Shown: positions 33,027 through 44,378 of the stretch, piece after piece
Layout: each line of letters opens with the position of its first letter
Numbering within the stretch: the stretch's first letter is position 1
Source of the DNA: Acidimicrobiaceae bacterium
Lineage (GTDB): Bacteria > Actinomycetota > Acidimicrobiia > Acidimicrobiales > RAAP-2
Assembly: GCA_027306605.1 (NCBI GenBank)
Contig: DAHUZK010000058.1
Location: 1-64,000 of the forward strand
Length of the DNA: 64,000 bases
Direction: 5' to 3'
Notes under the pieces: model-generated
What the model saw: the letters and a program-made list of their open reading frames with translations, nothing else
Told to the model about the DNA's origin: nothing
Databases searched by the model: none
Translations under genes and position numbers: made by a program

Positions 33027-33739
33027 CAAAGGTGCTGGTCGTCGACGACGACCCATCGCTGTTGAAGGCCCTGCGCATCGGACTGACGGCGCGCGGGGAC
33101 GACGTCGTGGTCGCCCGCAGCGGCACGGAGGCGATCAACCAGGTGGCGCTGGCCCGGCCCGACCTCGTCGTCCTGGACCTGGGCCTGCCCGACATCGACG
33201 GGATCGAGGTGTGCCGGCGCATACGCGAGTTCTCCGCCGTGCCCGTCTTGGTCCTGTCCGCATACGGCGACGAGCGCCGCAAGGTCGAAGCGCTCGACTC
33301 GGGCGCCGACGACTTCGTCACCAAACCGTTCGGCATGGCCGAGCTCGAGGCACGCCTGCGCGTCGCCCTCCGCCACAGCGAGGCGGTGAGCGCGGAGGGG
33401 ACGGCCGCGGCGGCGGCACGGTCGGTGCAGGTGGGCGACCTCGAAGTCGATCTGGTGCACCACATGGCTTCGCTGCGGGGCCAACCCGTCGCTCTGACGG
33501 CACGTGAGTTCGAGCTGCTGGCCTACCTCGCCCGCCACGCGGGCAAGGTCTGCACCCACCAGATGATCCTGAAGGACGTGTGGGGCCCGGGCTACGGCGT
33601 CGAGTCCAATTACGTGCGGGTCTACACGCACCGGTTGCGCAAGAAGCTGGGCGACGACGAGGGGCACCTGCTGCGCACCGTACCCGGCATCGGCTACCAG
33701 CTGGTGGCCGACGCTCACCCTTCGGCCTCGAACGCATAG
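33023..33739 (+). CDS. kdpE: KdpE response regulator (OmpR/PhoB family)
   Basis: A 238-aa two-component regulator. The receiver has acidic DDD at 8-10, phospho-acceptor Asp52 in VVLDLGLP and Lys100 in VTKPF. The C-terminal winged helix ends VYTHRLRKKLGDDEGHLLRTVPGIGYQL. An Ala-rich linker (AEGTAAAAARS) joins the two. It should switch on kdpFABC when potassium is limiting. GTG start overlaps the kinase stop. Its last 25 bases overlap the convergent OB-fold gene. Confidence 0.93.
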   Translation: MTKVLVVDDDPSLLKALRIGLTARGDDVVVARSGTEAINQVALARPDLVVLDLGLPDIDGIEVCRRIREFSAVPVLVLSAYGDERRKVEALDSGADDFVTKPFGMAELEARLRVALRHSEAVSAEGTAAAAARSVQVGDLEVDLVHHMASLRGQPVALTAREFELLAYLARHAGKVCTHQMILKDVWGPGYGVESNYVRVYTHRLRKKLGDDEGHLLRTVPGIGYQLVADAHPSASNA

Positions 33740-33987
33740 GACGGATTCAGCATGACGAGCCTGCCCCGCTGGAGAAGGGGCGTGCCCTCGGCCTGCAGCC
33801 GGCGACCCTCGACGACGCCCGGCACGCCCGACCGCCCCATGAACAGCAACACGACGGCACCCGTCTGGTCGGTGAGCTCGACGTCGGTGTGCACCCAGGG
33901 GCGCCGTGAGGTGGTGACCCGGGTGATCGTGCCGCGCACAGCCGAGCGCGTGCGCAGCCTCAGAGCTGCGACGGCGGTCACGTTCAT
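33715..33987 (-). CDS. OB-fold nucleic-acid-binding domain protein
   Basis: A 90-aa single OB-fold protein; the strand RTRSAVRGTITRV, then VELTDQTGAVVLLFMGR and QRGRLVMLNP match small actinobacterial OB-fold proteins annotated as nucleic-acid-binding. Its ATG overlaps the kdpC stop (ATGA), so it is the last gene of the kdp operon. Function in potassium uptake is not evident; the fold could be a stand-alone DNA/RNA-binding protein carried along. Its end overlaps kdpE. Confidence 0.8.
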   Translation of the reverse strand: MNVTAVAALRLRTRSAVRGTITRVTTSRRPWVHTDVELTDQTGAVVLLFMGRSGVPGVVEGRRLQAEGTPLLQRGRLVMLNPSYAFEAEG

Positions 33988-34625
33988 CCTCTCAACTTGG
34001 CCAGCGCCTCGTTCAACTGAAGCACGTTCACGAACGGTGAGCCCAAGAAGCCGAGCGGCCTGCCCTGGGTCTGCTGGTTGACCAGGTCCCGCAGGCGTGC
34101 CGGCGAGATGCCGGTCGCCCGGGAGACCATCGGGATCTCCGCATCTGCGTCCTGCGGCGTGATGTCGGGGTCGAGCCCGCTCGCCGACGTGGTCACGAGG
34201 TCGGGTGTGGGGCTGACGCCACGCGCCTTCCAGTAGGCCACGAGCTCCTTCGTGTACGCGAGGAGCTCCTTGGACCGAGGCCCCAGGTTGGTCGTCCCCG
34301 AGCCTCCGGCGACGCCGTTCGCCACGAGAGGGTTGTCACCCGGGTGTCCCACCGGGCTGTCGCCCTTGTACCTCCCGATGTCGGAGTAGGGCCCCAGGTT
34401 GTCGGGGCGCCCCTGGAAGACGCAGCTGCCCGGGAGGTGTCCGGGGCATGGGGTCTTCGACCAGTCCTGGCCGATGAGCCTCGAGCCGTTGGCCGTGAGG
34501 GAGCCGTTCGCCTGCCCCCGGAAGAAGGCCTGGGCCACGCCGGTGCCGGCGAAGGTGTACAGGAAGCCGAAGAGCACGGTGAAGGCCAAGACGGTGACGA
34601 TGGAACGACGGATGTTGGTGATCAT
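33984..34625 (-). CDS. kdpC: Potassium-transporting ATPase subunit C
   Basis: KdpC, 213 aa, the single-helix subunit that raises ATP affinity of KdpFABC. The N-terminal helix is VTVLAFTVLFGFLYTFAGTGVAQAFF; the periplasmic domain has SRLIGQDW, the conserved VTTSASGLDPDITPQDA segment and a C-terminal VNVLQLNEAL. Length and motifs are typical. ATG 34625 sits 15 bases after the kdpB stop. Confidence 0.95.
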   Translation of the reverse strand: MITNIRRSIVTVLAFTVLFGFLYTFAGTGVAQAFFRGQANGSLTANGSRLIGQDWSKTPCPGHLPGSCVFQGRPDNLGPYSDIGRYKGDSPVGHPGDNPLVANGVAGGSGTTNLGPRSKELLAYTKELVAYWKARGVSPTPDLVTTSASGLDPDITPQDADAEIPMVSRATGISPARLRDLVNQQTQGRPLGFLGSPFVNVLQLNEALAKLRG

Positions 34626-34640
34626 GGACGGGCTCGCGAA

Positions 34641-36712
<2,072 letters not shown>

Positions 36713-36713
<1 letters not shown>

Positions 36714-38401
36714 CAGAAGAACTTTCCGTGGCTGAGCTGCTCGACGATCGGGCCGAGCGAGACGGCGGGGAAGAAGGTCAGGCCTCCGATGATGACGATG
36801 ACGCCGATGGTCAGCCCGATGAACATGCCGTTGTCCGTACGGAATGTGCCGAGCGACGCCGGTACGACGTTCTTGGCCGCCAGTGCCCCGCCGAGGGCGA
36901 GAGCCGGGATGAGGATGCCGAAGCGGCCGATCAGCATGTCGATGCCGCCGAGGACGTTGTAGAAGGTCGTGTTGCCCGAGAGCCCGGCCATGGCCGAGCC
37001 GTTGTTGTTGCCCTGGGACGTGAAGGCGTAGAGGATCTCGCTGAAGCCGTGGGGGCCGGCGTTGAGTGGGCCCGCCCTCCCAGCGTGGAGCGAGACGGCG
37101 ACGGCGGTCAGGACGAGCACGGTGATCGGCATCACGAGCGCGGCCAGGCCGGCCAGTTTGACTTCCCGGGCCTGGATCTTCTTCCCCAGGTATTCGGGTG
37201 TCCGGCCGATCATGAGCCCGCCGATGAAGACGGCGATGACCGCGTACAACAGGATCGTGTAGAGGCCGCTCCCCACGCCACCGGGCGACACCTCGCCGAG
37301 CATCATGCCGCTCAGCGGACCGAAACCTCCGATGGGATTGTACGAGTCGGTGGAGCTGTCCACGGCACCGTCGGAGGTCTGGGTCATGGAGACGTTGAAG
37401 AGCGCGCTCGTCGTGTCGCCGAAGTAGGAGTTCTTCCCTTCGGTGTTGCCCACGGTCGAGTGCACACCGGCGGCTGCCACCGCCGGGTTGTTCTGATGCT
37501 CGGCGTAGGCGGTGAAGCCGACCCACGTGCCGAAGATGAGCACCATGGCGACCAGGAGCGCCACGCCGTGGCGGACGCTGCCCACCATCTTGCCGAAGGT
37601 GTACGTCAACGCGAAGGGGATGGAGAGCGTGAGCCACATGTAGACGAAGTTCGTCAACGCCGTCGGGTTCTCGAAGGGATGGCCCAGGTCGACGTTGAAG
37701 AACCCCCCGCCGTTCGTGCCCAATTGCATGATCGGGCCCATGAAGCCCGCCGGGCCCCGCGGGATGGTCTGGCTGACCCCGTTCATGGCGTCGTGGATGG
37801 AGACCGGACCAGCCAGCGTCTGCACCGCTCCCTGGCCGACCATGATGATCCCGGCCACGAAGGCGATGGGCAGCAGGATGTAGAGCAGGCACCGGGTGAT
37901 GTCGACCCAGAAGTTGCCGATCGTGGGCGACTTGCGGCGCGAGAATCCCCGGGTCACGGCGATCGCCACGGCGATCCCCACCGCCGCGCTCACGAACTGC
38001 TGGACCGTCAGGACGCCGATCTGCGAGAAGTACGACATCGTCGTCTCGCCGCCGTAGTTCTGCCAATTCGTGTTCGTGACGAACGAGGCGATGGTGTTGA
38101 AGTCGAGTGACTGGGTCACGCCGCCGAAGTGCTGCGGGTTGAGCGGGAGCGATCCCTGGATCCGCATCAGGACGTAGCCCATGAGTAGGAAGACGCCCGA
38201 GAAGACGACGGTCGAGGCGGCGTAGCGCTGCCACGACTGCTCGCGGTCCGGGCTCGTCCCCAGCAGACGGTAGAACGGCCGCTCCAACCAGCCGAGAAAC
38301 GTCACACGCCCGTCGAAGACCGCCGCCATGTACGAGCCCAGGAAGCGCCAGGCCAGGCCCAGCGTGACGATCAGGAGGACGATGGTCCAGAAGAACCCCA
38401 C
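36713..38401 (-). CDS. kdpA: Potassium-transporting ATPase potassium-binding subunit A
   Basis: KdpA, 562 aa, the channel-like subunit with four selectivity loops. Conserved [26 protein letters not shown] and the later [10 protein letters not shown] loop are present, as is [19 protein letters not shown]. Twelve membrane helices are expected. GTG at 38401 begins one base after the kdpF stop; ATG alternatives upstream lie inside kdpF. Confidence 0.96.
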
Positions 38402-38402
38402 G

Positions 38403-38492
38403 TCAGAACCACTCGGGCTTGAACATGGCAATCCCCACGTAGATGAACATCAAGACGGAGACGCCGAGGAGGAGCCCGTCGACGGCGCTCAT
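38403..38492 (-). CDS. kdpF: Potassium-transporting ATPase subunit F
   Basis: KdpF, 29 aa, a single helix (GLLLGVSVLMFIYVGIAMF) ending in KPEWF, the family's usual P-E-x-F ending. It stabilises the KdpABC complex. ATG 38492 overlaps the preceding small gene by four bases (ATGA), and kdpA follows with a one-base gap. Confidence 0.92.
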   Translation of the reverse strand: MSAVDGLLLGVSVLMFIYVGIAMFKPEWF

Positions 38493-38572
38493 ATCCGCTC
38501 CAGGCACCAGATGAGTCCCAGGAACACGGCGACGAAGGCCACACAGCCCAGGACTGCCAGGAGATCTGCCAT
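38489..38572 (-). CDS. 27-aa single-helix peptide at the head of the kdp operon
   Basis: A tiny frame of 27 codons: M-A-D-L then one hydrophobic helix AVLGCVAFVAVFLGLIW and the ending CLERI. Its TGA overlaps the kdpF ATG (ATGA), the same coupling used through the rest of the operon, which supports translation. I recall short membrane proteins with a C-[DE]-R-[LIV] ending upstream of kdpF in some bacteria, usually unannotated. No strong ribosome site is visible. The function could be an extra KdpFABC subunit or a coupling leader peptide. Confidence 0.6.
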   Translation of the reverse strand: MADLLAVLGCVAFVAVFLGLIWCLERI

Positions 38573-38703
38573 CTGCCCATGGTGCCGGGCCCCTCGTGAA
38601 CCGGGCGTCAACGCCACCGGGCACCGCGTCAACAAATTGTCAATGGCCGGTGTTGCCGGCGGTGCGTAAGGTGAACCGGCGCACGAACGAAAGTGGGGTG
38701 ACG

Positions 38704-39516
38704 ATGGCGTTGGACCTGAAGGGGTGCCGGGCGCTGGTGACGGGTGGGTCCTCGGGGATCGGCGCGGCCCTCGCCGTGGCGCTGGCGGAACGAGGCGCCA
38801 CGGTGGGTATCTGCGCCCGGCGGGCCGAGCGGCTCTCGGAGGTCGTCGGCCGGTGCATGGAGCATTCGCCCGACAGCCGCATGTGGGTGGTCAACCTCGC
38901 CGACCCCGACGCGGTGGACAAACTGGCCGTCGACGTGATGGACGCGTTCGGCGGTGTCGACCTCCTGGTCAACAACGCCGGCATTCCCAAGCGCCGCCAT
39001 GTGACGGCCCTGGACATCGACACCATCACGGCGGTCATGCACGTGAACTACCTGTCGCCGATGCGCCTCACCCTCGACCTCCTGCCCCAGATGCTGGCCC
39101 GCGGTTCGGGCACCATCGTCAACATCTCGTCCATCGCGGCCAAGCTCAGCGCGCCTGGTGAGGCGGCGTACGACGCCTCGAAGGCCGCCCTCACGGCATT
39201 CTCCGAGGCGATGGCCGTCGACCTGTGGGAGGACGGGATCAGAGTGATGGTCGTCTACCCCGGTGTCATCGACACCGAGCTCTTCACGCTGCCCGACAAC
39301 GACGTGCCCGATCTGCCGGTGGCGGCCGAACCGGTCTCGGTGGCCGTCGACGCCGTCCTCGCCGGCCTCGAGACGGGCGCGGCCCAGGTCTTCGTGCCCG
39401 AGTGGTTCCACGGTGTTGCCGCCAACAAGGAGAAGGACGTCGGCGCGTTCCTGGAGGGCACGGCGTCCTACGTGCGCCAGCAGAGGCACCAGAAACAACA
39501 GGAGCAGACCCAGTAG
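38704..39516 (+). CDS. SDR family oxidoreductase
   Basis: Classical SDR, 270 aa. GGSSGIGAALA coenzyme loop, VNNAGIP, Ser in NISSIAA and active YDASK are intact, with a C-terminal tail rich in Lys/Gln. It resembles actinobacterial fatty-acyl or hydroxyl-dehydrogenase SDRs with an added C-terminal helix. ATG 38704 after GGGGTG. It is followed by a serine hydrolase 38 bases later and may be co-transcribed. Confidence 0.9.
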   Translation: MALDLKGCRALVTGGSSGIGAALAVALAERGATVGICARRAERLSEVVGRCMEHSPDSRMWVVNLADPDAVDKLAVDVMDAFGGVDLLVNNAGIPKRRHVTALDIDTITAVMHVNYLSPMRLTLDLLPQMLARGSGTIVNISSIAAKLSAPGEAAYDASKAALTAFSEAMAVDLWEDGIRVMVVYPGVIDTELFTLPDNDVPDLPVAAEPVSVAVDAVLAGLETGAAQVFVPEWFHGVAANKEKDVGAFLEGTASYVRQQRHQKQQEQTQ

Positions 39517-39554
39517 CGGCAACAGCGGCCGCGAAGGGCCGGGAAGGAGTGGAC

Positions 39555-40790
39555 GTGCCCGACGGGCTTGGCACGAAGGTCGAAGCGGAGGCAGCGGGGA
39601 TGGACGAGTCCCGCCTGGAACGCATCACGGCGCACTTCTCGACCAACTACGTGGAGCCTGGGAAGATCGTCGGCTGCCAGATCGCGGTCGTACGGGGCGG
39701 ACACGTGGCCTATGCCCGCACCATGGGCTTGATGGACCGCGAGCGCGCCCTCCCGATGGCGGACGACACGATCTTTCGCATCTACTCCATGACCAAGCCC
39801 ATCGCCTCGATCGCCCTGATGCAGATGTACGAGCGCGGCATGTTCCAGCTGCTGGACCCGGTGCACCGCTACATCCCCGAGTGGCGGACACTCCAGGTGG
39901 GCGAGATGGCCGACGACGGCTCGCTCGCTCTGGTGAAGCCGCGCCGCCCGATGAACGTGCGGGACCTGCTGATGCACACGACCGGGCTTGCCGGCGCGTT
40001 GTTCCCGGGGAACCCCATCGACGCCGCCTTCGCCGAAGCGCGCCGCGACCTCGGTCCCGGACAGACCCTCGCCGGGGTCACCGCTCTGCTGGCACAGCAC
40101 CCCTTGAAGTTCCACCCCGGTACCCATTGGAACTACGGGCTCTCCACCGACATCGTCGGCCGGCTGGTCGAGATCCTCTCGGGCCTGCCCTTCGACGAGT
40201 ACCTGCAACGCGAGATCTTCGAACCCCTGGGCATGCGCGACACCGGATTCTTCGTGCCCGAGGCCGAGCAGCACCGGCTGGCGGCGTGCTACCAGTACCA
40301 GCCCGCCAACCAGCCCCGGCTCATGGAGGGCCCGTTCACCAACGGGATCCTGCGTCCGCGGCCCTATCTCTCCGGGGCGGGGGGGCTGGTCTCGACCGCC
40401 CACGACTACGTCGCCTTCTGTCAGATGCTGGCGAACGGCGGACAACTCCACGGGCGGCGCGTGCTGGGTCGCAAGACACTCGAGCTCATGACGGTCAACC
40501 ACCTCCCCGGCGGGTCCACCCTCCAGGACATGGCCGTGGGCGGATTCGGCGAAGCCGGATTCGAGGGGGTGGGGTTCGGCCTCGGCTTCGCCGTCGGGCT
40601 CGGCCCGGCCGCCACGGGCATGGCCGGATCGGGCGGCGAGTTCTCCTGGGGCGGTGCCGCCAGCACGGCGTTCTGGATCGATCCGGCCGAGGACCTCTTC
40701 GCCGTGTTCATGACCCAGCTCTTCCCTTCGGTGGCGTACCCGTTCCGGGCACAGCTGCGGGCACTCGTGTACCAGGCCATCGACGACTGA
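39555..40790 (+). CDS. Serine hydrolase of the beta-lactamase/class C esterase family
   Basis: A 411-aa penicillin-binding-protein-like hydrolase. The SxxK nucleophile motif reads YSMTKP, with the YxN counterpart HWNYGLSTD and a KTG-like region near the C-terminal GEFSWGGAAS. Such proteins act as esterases, lipases or lactamases; no signal peptide. GTG 39555 has AAGGAG five bases upstream; GTG 39549 is possible. It is followed by the nitroreductase gene. Substrate unknown. Confidence 0.88.
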   Translation: MPDGLGTKVEAEAAGMDESRLERITAHFSTNYVEPGKIVGCQIAVVRGGHVAYARTMGLMDRERALPMADDTIFRIYSMTKPIASIALMQMYERGMFQLLDPVHRYIPEWRTLQVGEMADDGSLALVKPRRPMNVRDLLMHTTGLAGALFPGNPIDAAFAEARRDLGPGQTLAGVTALLAQHPLKFHPGTHWNYGLSTDIVGRLVEILSGLPFDEYLQREIFEPLGMRDTGFFVPEAEQHRLAACYQYQPANQPRLMEGPFTNGILRPRPYLSGAGGLVSTAHDYVAFCQMLANGGQLHGRRVLGRKTLELMTVNHLPGGSTLQDMAVGGFGEAGFEGVGFGLGFAVGLGPAATGMAGSGGEFSWGGAASTAFWIDPAEDLFAVFMTQLFPSVAYPFRAQLRALVYQAIDD

Positions 40791-40850
40791 TGCCGGGCGA
40801 AGGCCTGGTGACCCTCGAGGCCCGCCAGGCACGCCACTAGGGTCGCTGCC

Positions 40851-41579
40851 ATGGACGGGGACGGCGGAGGCGTGACGGGGGACGGGGTCTCGCTGTACCG
40901 GGGGCTCGTGACCACGAGAGCCATCCGGCGTTACACCGACGAACCGGTGCCCGACGAGGTGCTGCGCGACATCCTCTTCGCCGCCACGCGCGCGCCCAGC
41001 GGTTCGAACCGCCAACCCTTCCGCTTCGTGGTGCTCACCGACGGACCGGTGGCGCAGAGGGCGAAGGCGCTCATCGGCACCGGTGCCCGCCGGTTCTGGG
41101 CGGCCAAGCGCGAGGCTGACGGCTACGACCGGGGTTCCGGCAGCCAGGCCGACTCGCCCAAGGCGCGCCTGGCCCGCACGATGCAGGACTACGTCGACCA
41201 GTACGAACACGTGCCGGTGCTGGTCCTGGCCTGCTACGTCCCGTATCGGAACCATACGGCGGCGAGCGACGGCGCCTCGCTCTATCCGGCCTGCCAGAAC
41301 CTGCTCCTGGCAGCACGTGCGCTCGGGTACGGCGGCGTCATGACCGGCTGGCAGTTCGCCGCCGACGACGAATTGCACCGCTTGCTGGGGATGCCCGAGG
41401 AGGTGCAGATCATGGCGACGATCACGCTCGGCCGCCCGCAGGGTGCGCACGGACCGGTGCGGCGCCGGCCGCTGCCCGAACTCGTGTTCGGGGAACGCTG
41501 GGGCGAGGCACCGCCGTGGGCGGTGGACCCCGAGGGCGCTGCGTTCACGGCGGCGGGACCACCGGCGCCCAGCGCGTAG
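40851..41579 (+). CDS. Nitroreductase family protein
   Basis: FMN-dependent reductase, 242 aa. RAIRRYTDEPVPDEVL and APSGSNRQPFRFVVL are the FMN-phosphate and dimer motifs, and ACQNLLLAARALGYGGVMTGW the flavin-binding segment. Family members reduce nitroaromatics, quinones or enones; the substrate is not clear. ATG start. It ends 40 bases before the amidohydrolase gene. Confidence 0.9.
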   Translation: MDGDGGGVTGDGVSLYRGLVTTRAIRRYTDEPVPDEVLRDILFAATRAPSGSNRQPFRFVVLTDGPVAQRAKALIGTGARRFWAAKREADGYDRGSGSQADSPKARLARTMQDYVDQYEHVPVLVLACYVPYRNHTAASDGASLYPACQNLLLAARALGYGGVMTGWQFAADDELHRLLGMPEEVQIMATITLGRPQGAHGPVRRRPLPELVFGERWGEAPPWAVDPEGAAFTAAGPPAPSA

Positions 41580-41619
41580 AGTCGGAGGTGTTGCGTTCGC
41601 CTCCCGCGGAAAGGTGACA

Positions 41620-42810
41620 ATGGGCCAGGTCGACTCCCCCGTCTTCGACGCGGACAACCACTATTACGAGGCGCTCGACGCGTTCACGCGCCACCTCGAC
41701 CCGTCGCTCGGCCCGCGTGTGATCCAGTGGGCCGAGATCGAAGGCAGGCGTTACCACGTCATCGGCGGTCAGGTGAGCCGTGCTGTGACCAATCCCACGT
41801 TCAACCCGATCGCGCCCGCGGGTGCGCTGGTGGACTACTTCCGCGGCAATCCCGATGGACGGCCGATGCACGAGTTGATCGGCACGCCCGAGCCCATCCG
41901 CCCCGAGTACCGCGACCGCGACGCCCGGCTCGCCACCATGGACGCCCAGGGACTCGCCCGGGTCTGGCTGTTCCCGACACTGGGCATGCTCTACGAAGAA
42001 GCCCTCAAGCACGATCCCGGCGCGGTGGTGCTGCTCTTCCGTGCCTTCAACCGCTGGCTGGCCGAGGACTGGGGCATGTCCTACCGGGACCGCATCTTCG
42101 CCGCGCCGTACATCACGCTGGCCGACGTGGCCGAAGCGGTCTTCGAACTCGAGTGGGCTCTCGACCAGGGTGCCCGCAGCGTCGTTCTGCGGGCCGCTGC
42201 CCCGACCACGGCCTCGGGTCCGCTCTCGCCGGCGGCCGACGGCTTCGATCCCTTCTGGGCGCGTGTCAACGAGGCCGGCATCACGGTGGTGGTGCACGCC
42301 GGTGACGCCGGGCTCTCCTCCAACGGCTACGCGGCCGACGGGTTCTCGGCGTCGTTCAAGGGTGGGGGCGGCATGCGACCGAGCATCAAGCTCTTCGCCA
42401 TCGAGCGGGCGGCCCACGACTTCCTGGCCACCTTGATCCTCGAACGTCTCTTCGATCGCTTCCCCAATCTCAGGATTGCCTCGGTCGAGAACGGCTCGGA
42501 ATTCCTGGGCCCCCTCTTCCGCAAGCTGGGTACGACGGCGCGTCGCATGCCCGGGTACTTCCGAGAGGATCCGGTGGTGACCTTCCGGCGCCACGTCTGG
42601 ATCAACCCGTTCTGGGAGGACGACGTCGACGAGATCGTCGACCTGGTCGGTGACGACCGGGTCATCTTCGGCTCGGACTGGCCCCACGTCGAGGGCCTTC
42701 CCGAGCCGACCGACTGGGTGACCGAGCTGCAGAAGCTGCCTCCCGAGTCGGTGTCCAAGATCATGGGCGGCAACGTCTCCGAGCTCAACGAGTGGCGCCC
42801 GACCCGGTGA
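41620..42810 (+). CDS. Metal-dependent amidohydrolase (Amidohydrolase_2 family)
   Basis: A 396-aa TIM-barrel hydrolase/decarboxylase of the ACMSD-like group. The metal site is visible as FDADNHYYE at the N-terminus, with VVVHAG, ENGSEFLGPLFRKL and FGSDWPHVEG for the later His/Asp ligands. Many relatives handle aromatic or lipid ring fission products in actinobacteria. ATG 41620; GTG 41614 is an alternative. It lies before zwf with a 49-base gap. Confidence 0.88.
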   Translation: MGQVDSPVFDADNHYYEALDAFTRHLDPSLGPRVIQWAEIEGRRYHVIGGQVSRAVTNPTFNPIAPAGALVDYFRGNPDGRPMHELIGTPEPIRPEYRDRDARLATMDAQGLARVWLFPTLGMLYEEALKHDPGAVVLLFRAFNRWLAEDWGMSYRDRIFAAPYITLADVAEAVFELEWALDQGARSVVLRAAAPTTASGPLSPAADGFDPFWARVNEAGITVVVHAGDAGLSSNGYAADGFSASFKGGGGMRPSIKLFAIERAAHDFLATLILERLFDRFPNLRIASVENGSEFLGPLFRKLGTTARRMPGYFREDPVVTFRRHVWINPFWEDDVDEIVDLVGDDRVIFGSDWPHVEGLPEPTDWVTELQKLPPESVSKIMGGNVSELNEWRPTR

Positions 42811-42859
42811 GGCAGGAGGCACCAGAGGGGCGAACGGTCCCGGTGTCGGAGGCGGCACG

Positions 42860-44344
42860 GTGACGGAGGTCGTCGACCGCAGCGAGACCGTCACGGCAGC
42901 AACTCCCGACTCGCCGCTCGACCCGCACGTCATCGTGCTGTTCGGCGCGACGGGAGACCTGGCGGCACGCAAGCTGCTGCCGGGCCTGTTGCATTTGGCG
43001 ATGTCGGGGATGATGCCCGACTACCGCATCGTGGGATCGTCCACGAGGGACTTCAGCGACGAGGAATTCCGCCATCTCGCCCGCGAGGCCTGTGATCACT
43101 TCGCCACCGGCAAGATCTCACTGCTGCAGTGGGCCAACTTCGAGCGACGTCTCACATTCGTCTCGAGCGCGGAGGGACCTCAGGCACTGTCCGAGCACGT
43201 GGCCAAAGTCGAAGCCGAGATGGACGGCGACGTCCGCCGCCTGCACTACCTGAGCGTGCCACCGGCCGCGGTCCGATCTCTCGTCCAGCTTCTGGCCGAT
43301 GCCAAGCTGGTCGAGCGGTCGCGGGTGATCCTGGAGAAGCCGTTCGGCACGGACCTGGCCAGCGCGGTCTCGTTGAACGACATGCTGCACCAGGTGTTCG
43401 ACGAGGAGCAGATCTTCCGCATCGACCACTTCCTCGGCAAGGAAGCGGCACAGAACATCCTCGCCTTCCGTTTCGCCAACGGGCTCTTCGAACCGATCTG
43501 GAACCGCGAGCACATCGACCACGTGCAGATCGACGTGCCCGAGACGCTGTCGGTCGACGAGCGGGTCGCCTTCTACGAGGAGACCGGCGCCTTTCGCGAC
43601 ATGATCGTGACCCACCTCTTCCAGATCCTCGCCTTCATGGCGATGGAACCGCCCACCGCGCTCGAGTCCGTCTCCATCGGCGAGGAGAAGAACAAGGTCT
43701 TCCGCTCGCTGCGCCCGCTGGAGGTCTCGCAGGTGGTGCGCGGGCAGTACGAGGGATACCGGGACCTCCAGGGTGTGGCGGCGGACTCGGACACCGAGAC
43801 CTTCGTGGCCCTGCGCTGCGAGATCGACAACTGGCGCTGGGCCGGCGTTCCGTTCTTCCTGCGCACCGGCAAGGAGATGGGGAGCGGTGAGCGCATCATC
43901 TCCATCGCATTCCGCGAACCGCCCAAATCCATGTTCCCGGCCGGCTCGGGCGTCGGCAGCCAGGGCCCGGACCACCTGACCTTCGACCTGGCCGACTCCT
44001 CGAAGCTCTCCCTCTCCTTCTACGGCAAGAAGCCCGGACCGGGCATGAGGATCGAGAAGCTGAGCCTCCAGTTCGCGCTGCACGAGACCGGACAGGATGC
44101 CGACGTGCTCGAGGCCTACGAGCGCTTGATCCACGACGCCATGCTCGGGGACCACACGCTGTTCAACACGGCCGAGGGCATCGAGCGCTTGTGGGAGGTC
44201 TCGACACCGCTCCTGGACGACCCTCCGCCAGTCGAGACCTACGCCAGGGGCAGCTGGGGTCCCCCGGGCATCAACGAGCTGATCGCTCCGCGCACGTGGC
44301 GCCTCCCCTTCGAGCGTCGCTGGCGAGTGGCACCGCCGGGCTGA
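42860..44344 (+). CDS. zwf: Glucose-6-phosphate 1-dehydrogenase
   Basis: First enzyme of the oxidative pentose phosphate pathway, 494 aa. FGATGDLAARKLLPGL NADP loop, the RIDHFLGK active site near residues 187-194 and EKPFGTD are intact. It has the usual family length. GTG start. No gnd, pgl or tal next door, so it is not in a standard pentose phosphate operon. It may supply NADPH to the many oxygenases and reductases nearby. Confidence 0.96.
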   Translation: MTEVVDRSETVTAATPDSPLDPHVIVLFGATGDLAARKLLPGLLHLAMSGMMPDYRIVGSSTRDFSDEEFRHLAREACDHFATGKISLLQWANFERRLTFVSSAEGPQALSEHVAKVEAEMDGDVRRLHYLSVPPAAVRSLVQLLADAKLVERSRVILEKPFGTDLASAVSLNDMLHQVFDEEQIFRIDHFLGKEAAQNILAFRFANGLFEPIWNREHIDHVQIDVPETLSVDERVAFYEETGAFRDMIVTHLFQILAFMAMEPPTALESVSIGEEKNKVFRSLRPLEVSQVVRGQYEGYRDLQGVAADSDTETFVALRCEIDNWRWAGVPFFLRTGKEMGSGERIISIAFREPPKSMFPAGSGVGSQGPDHLTFDLADSSKLSLSFYGKKPGPGMRIEKLSLQFALHETGQDADVLEAYERLIHDAMLGDHTLFNTAEGIERLWEVSTPLLDDPPPVETYARGSWGPPGINELIAPRTWRLPFERRWRVAPPG

Positions 44345-44378
44345 CGCGCGGGCCGGTCCCCGGACCGACGGGCGCCCG

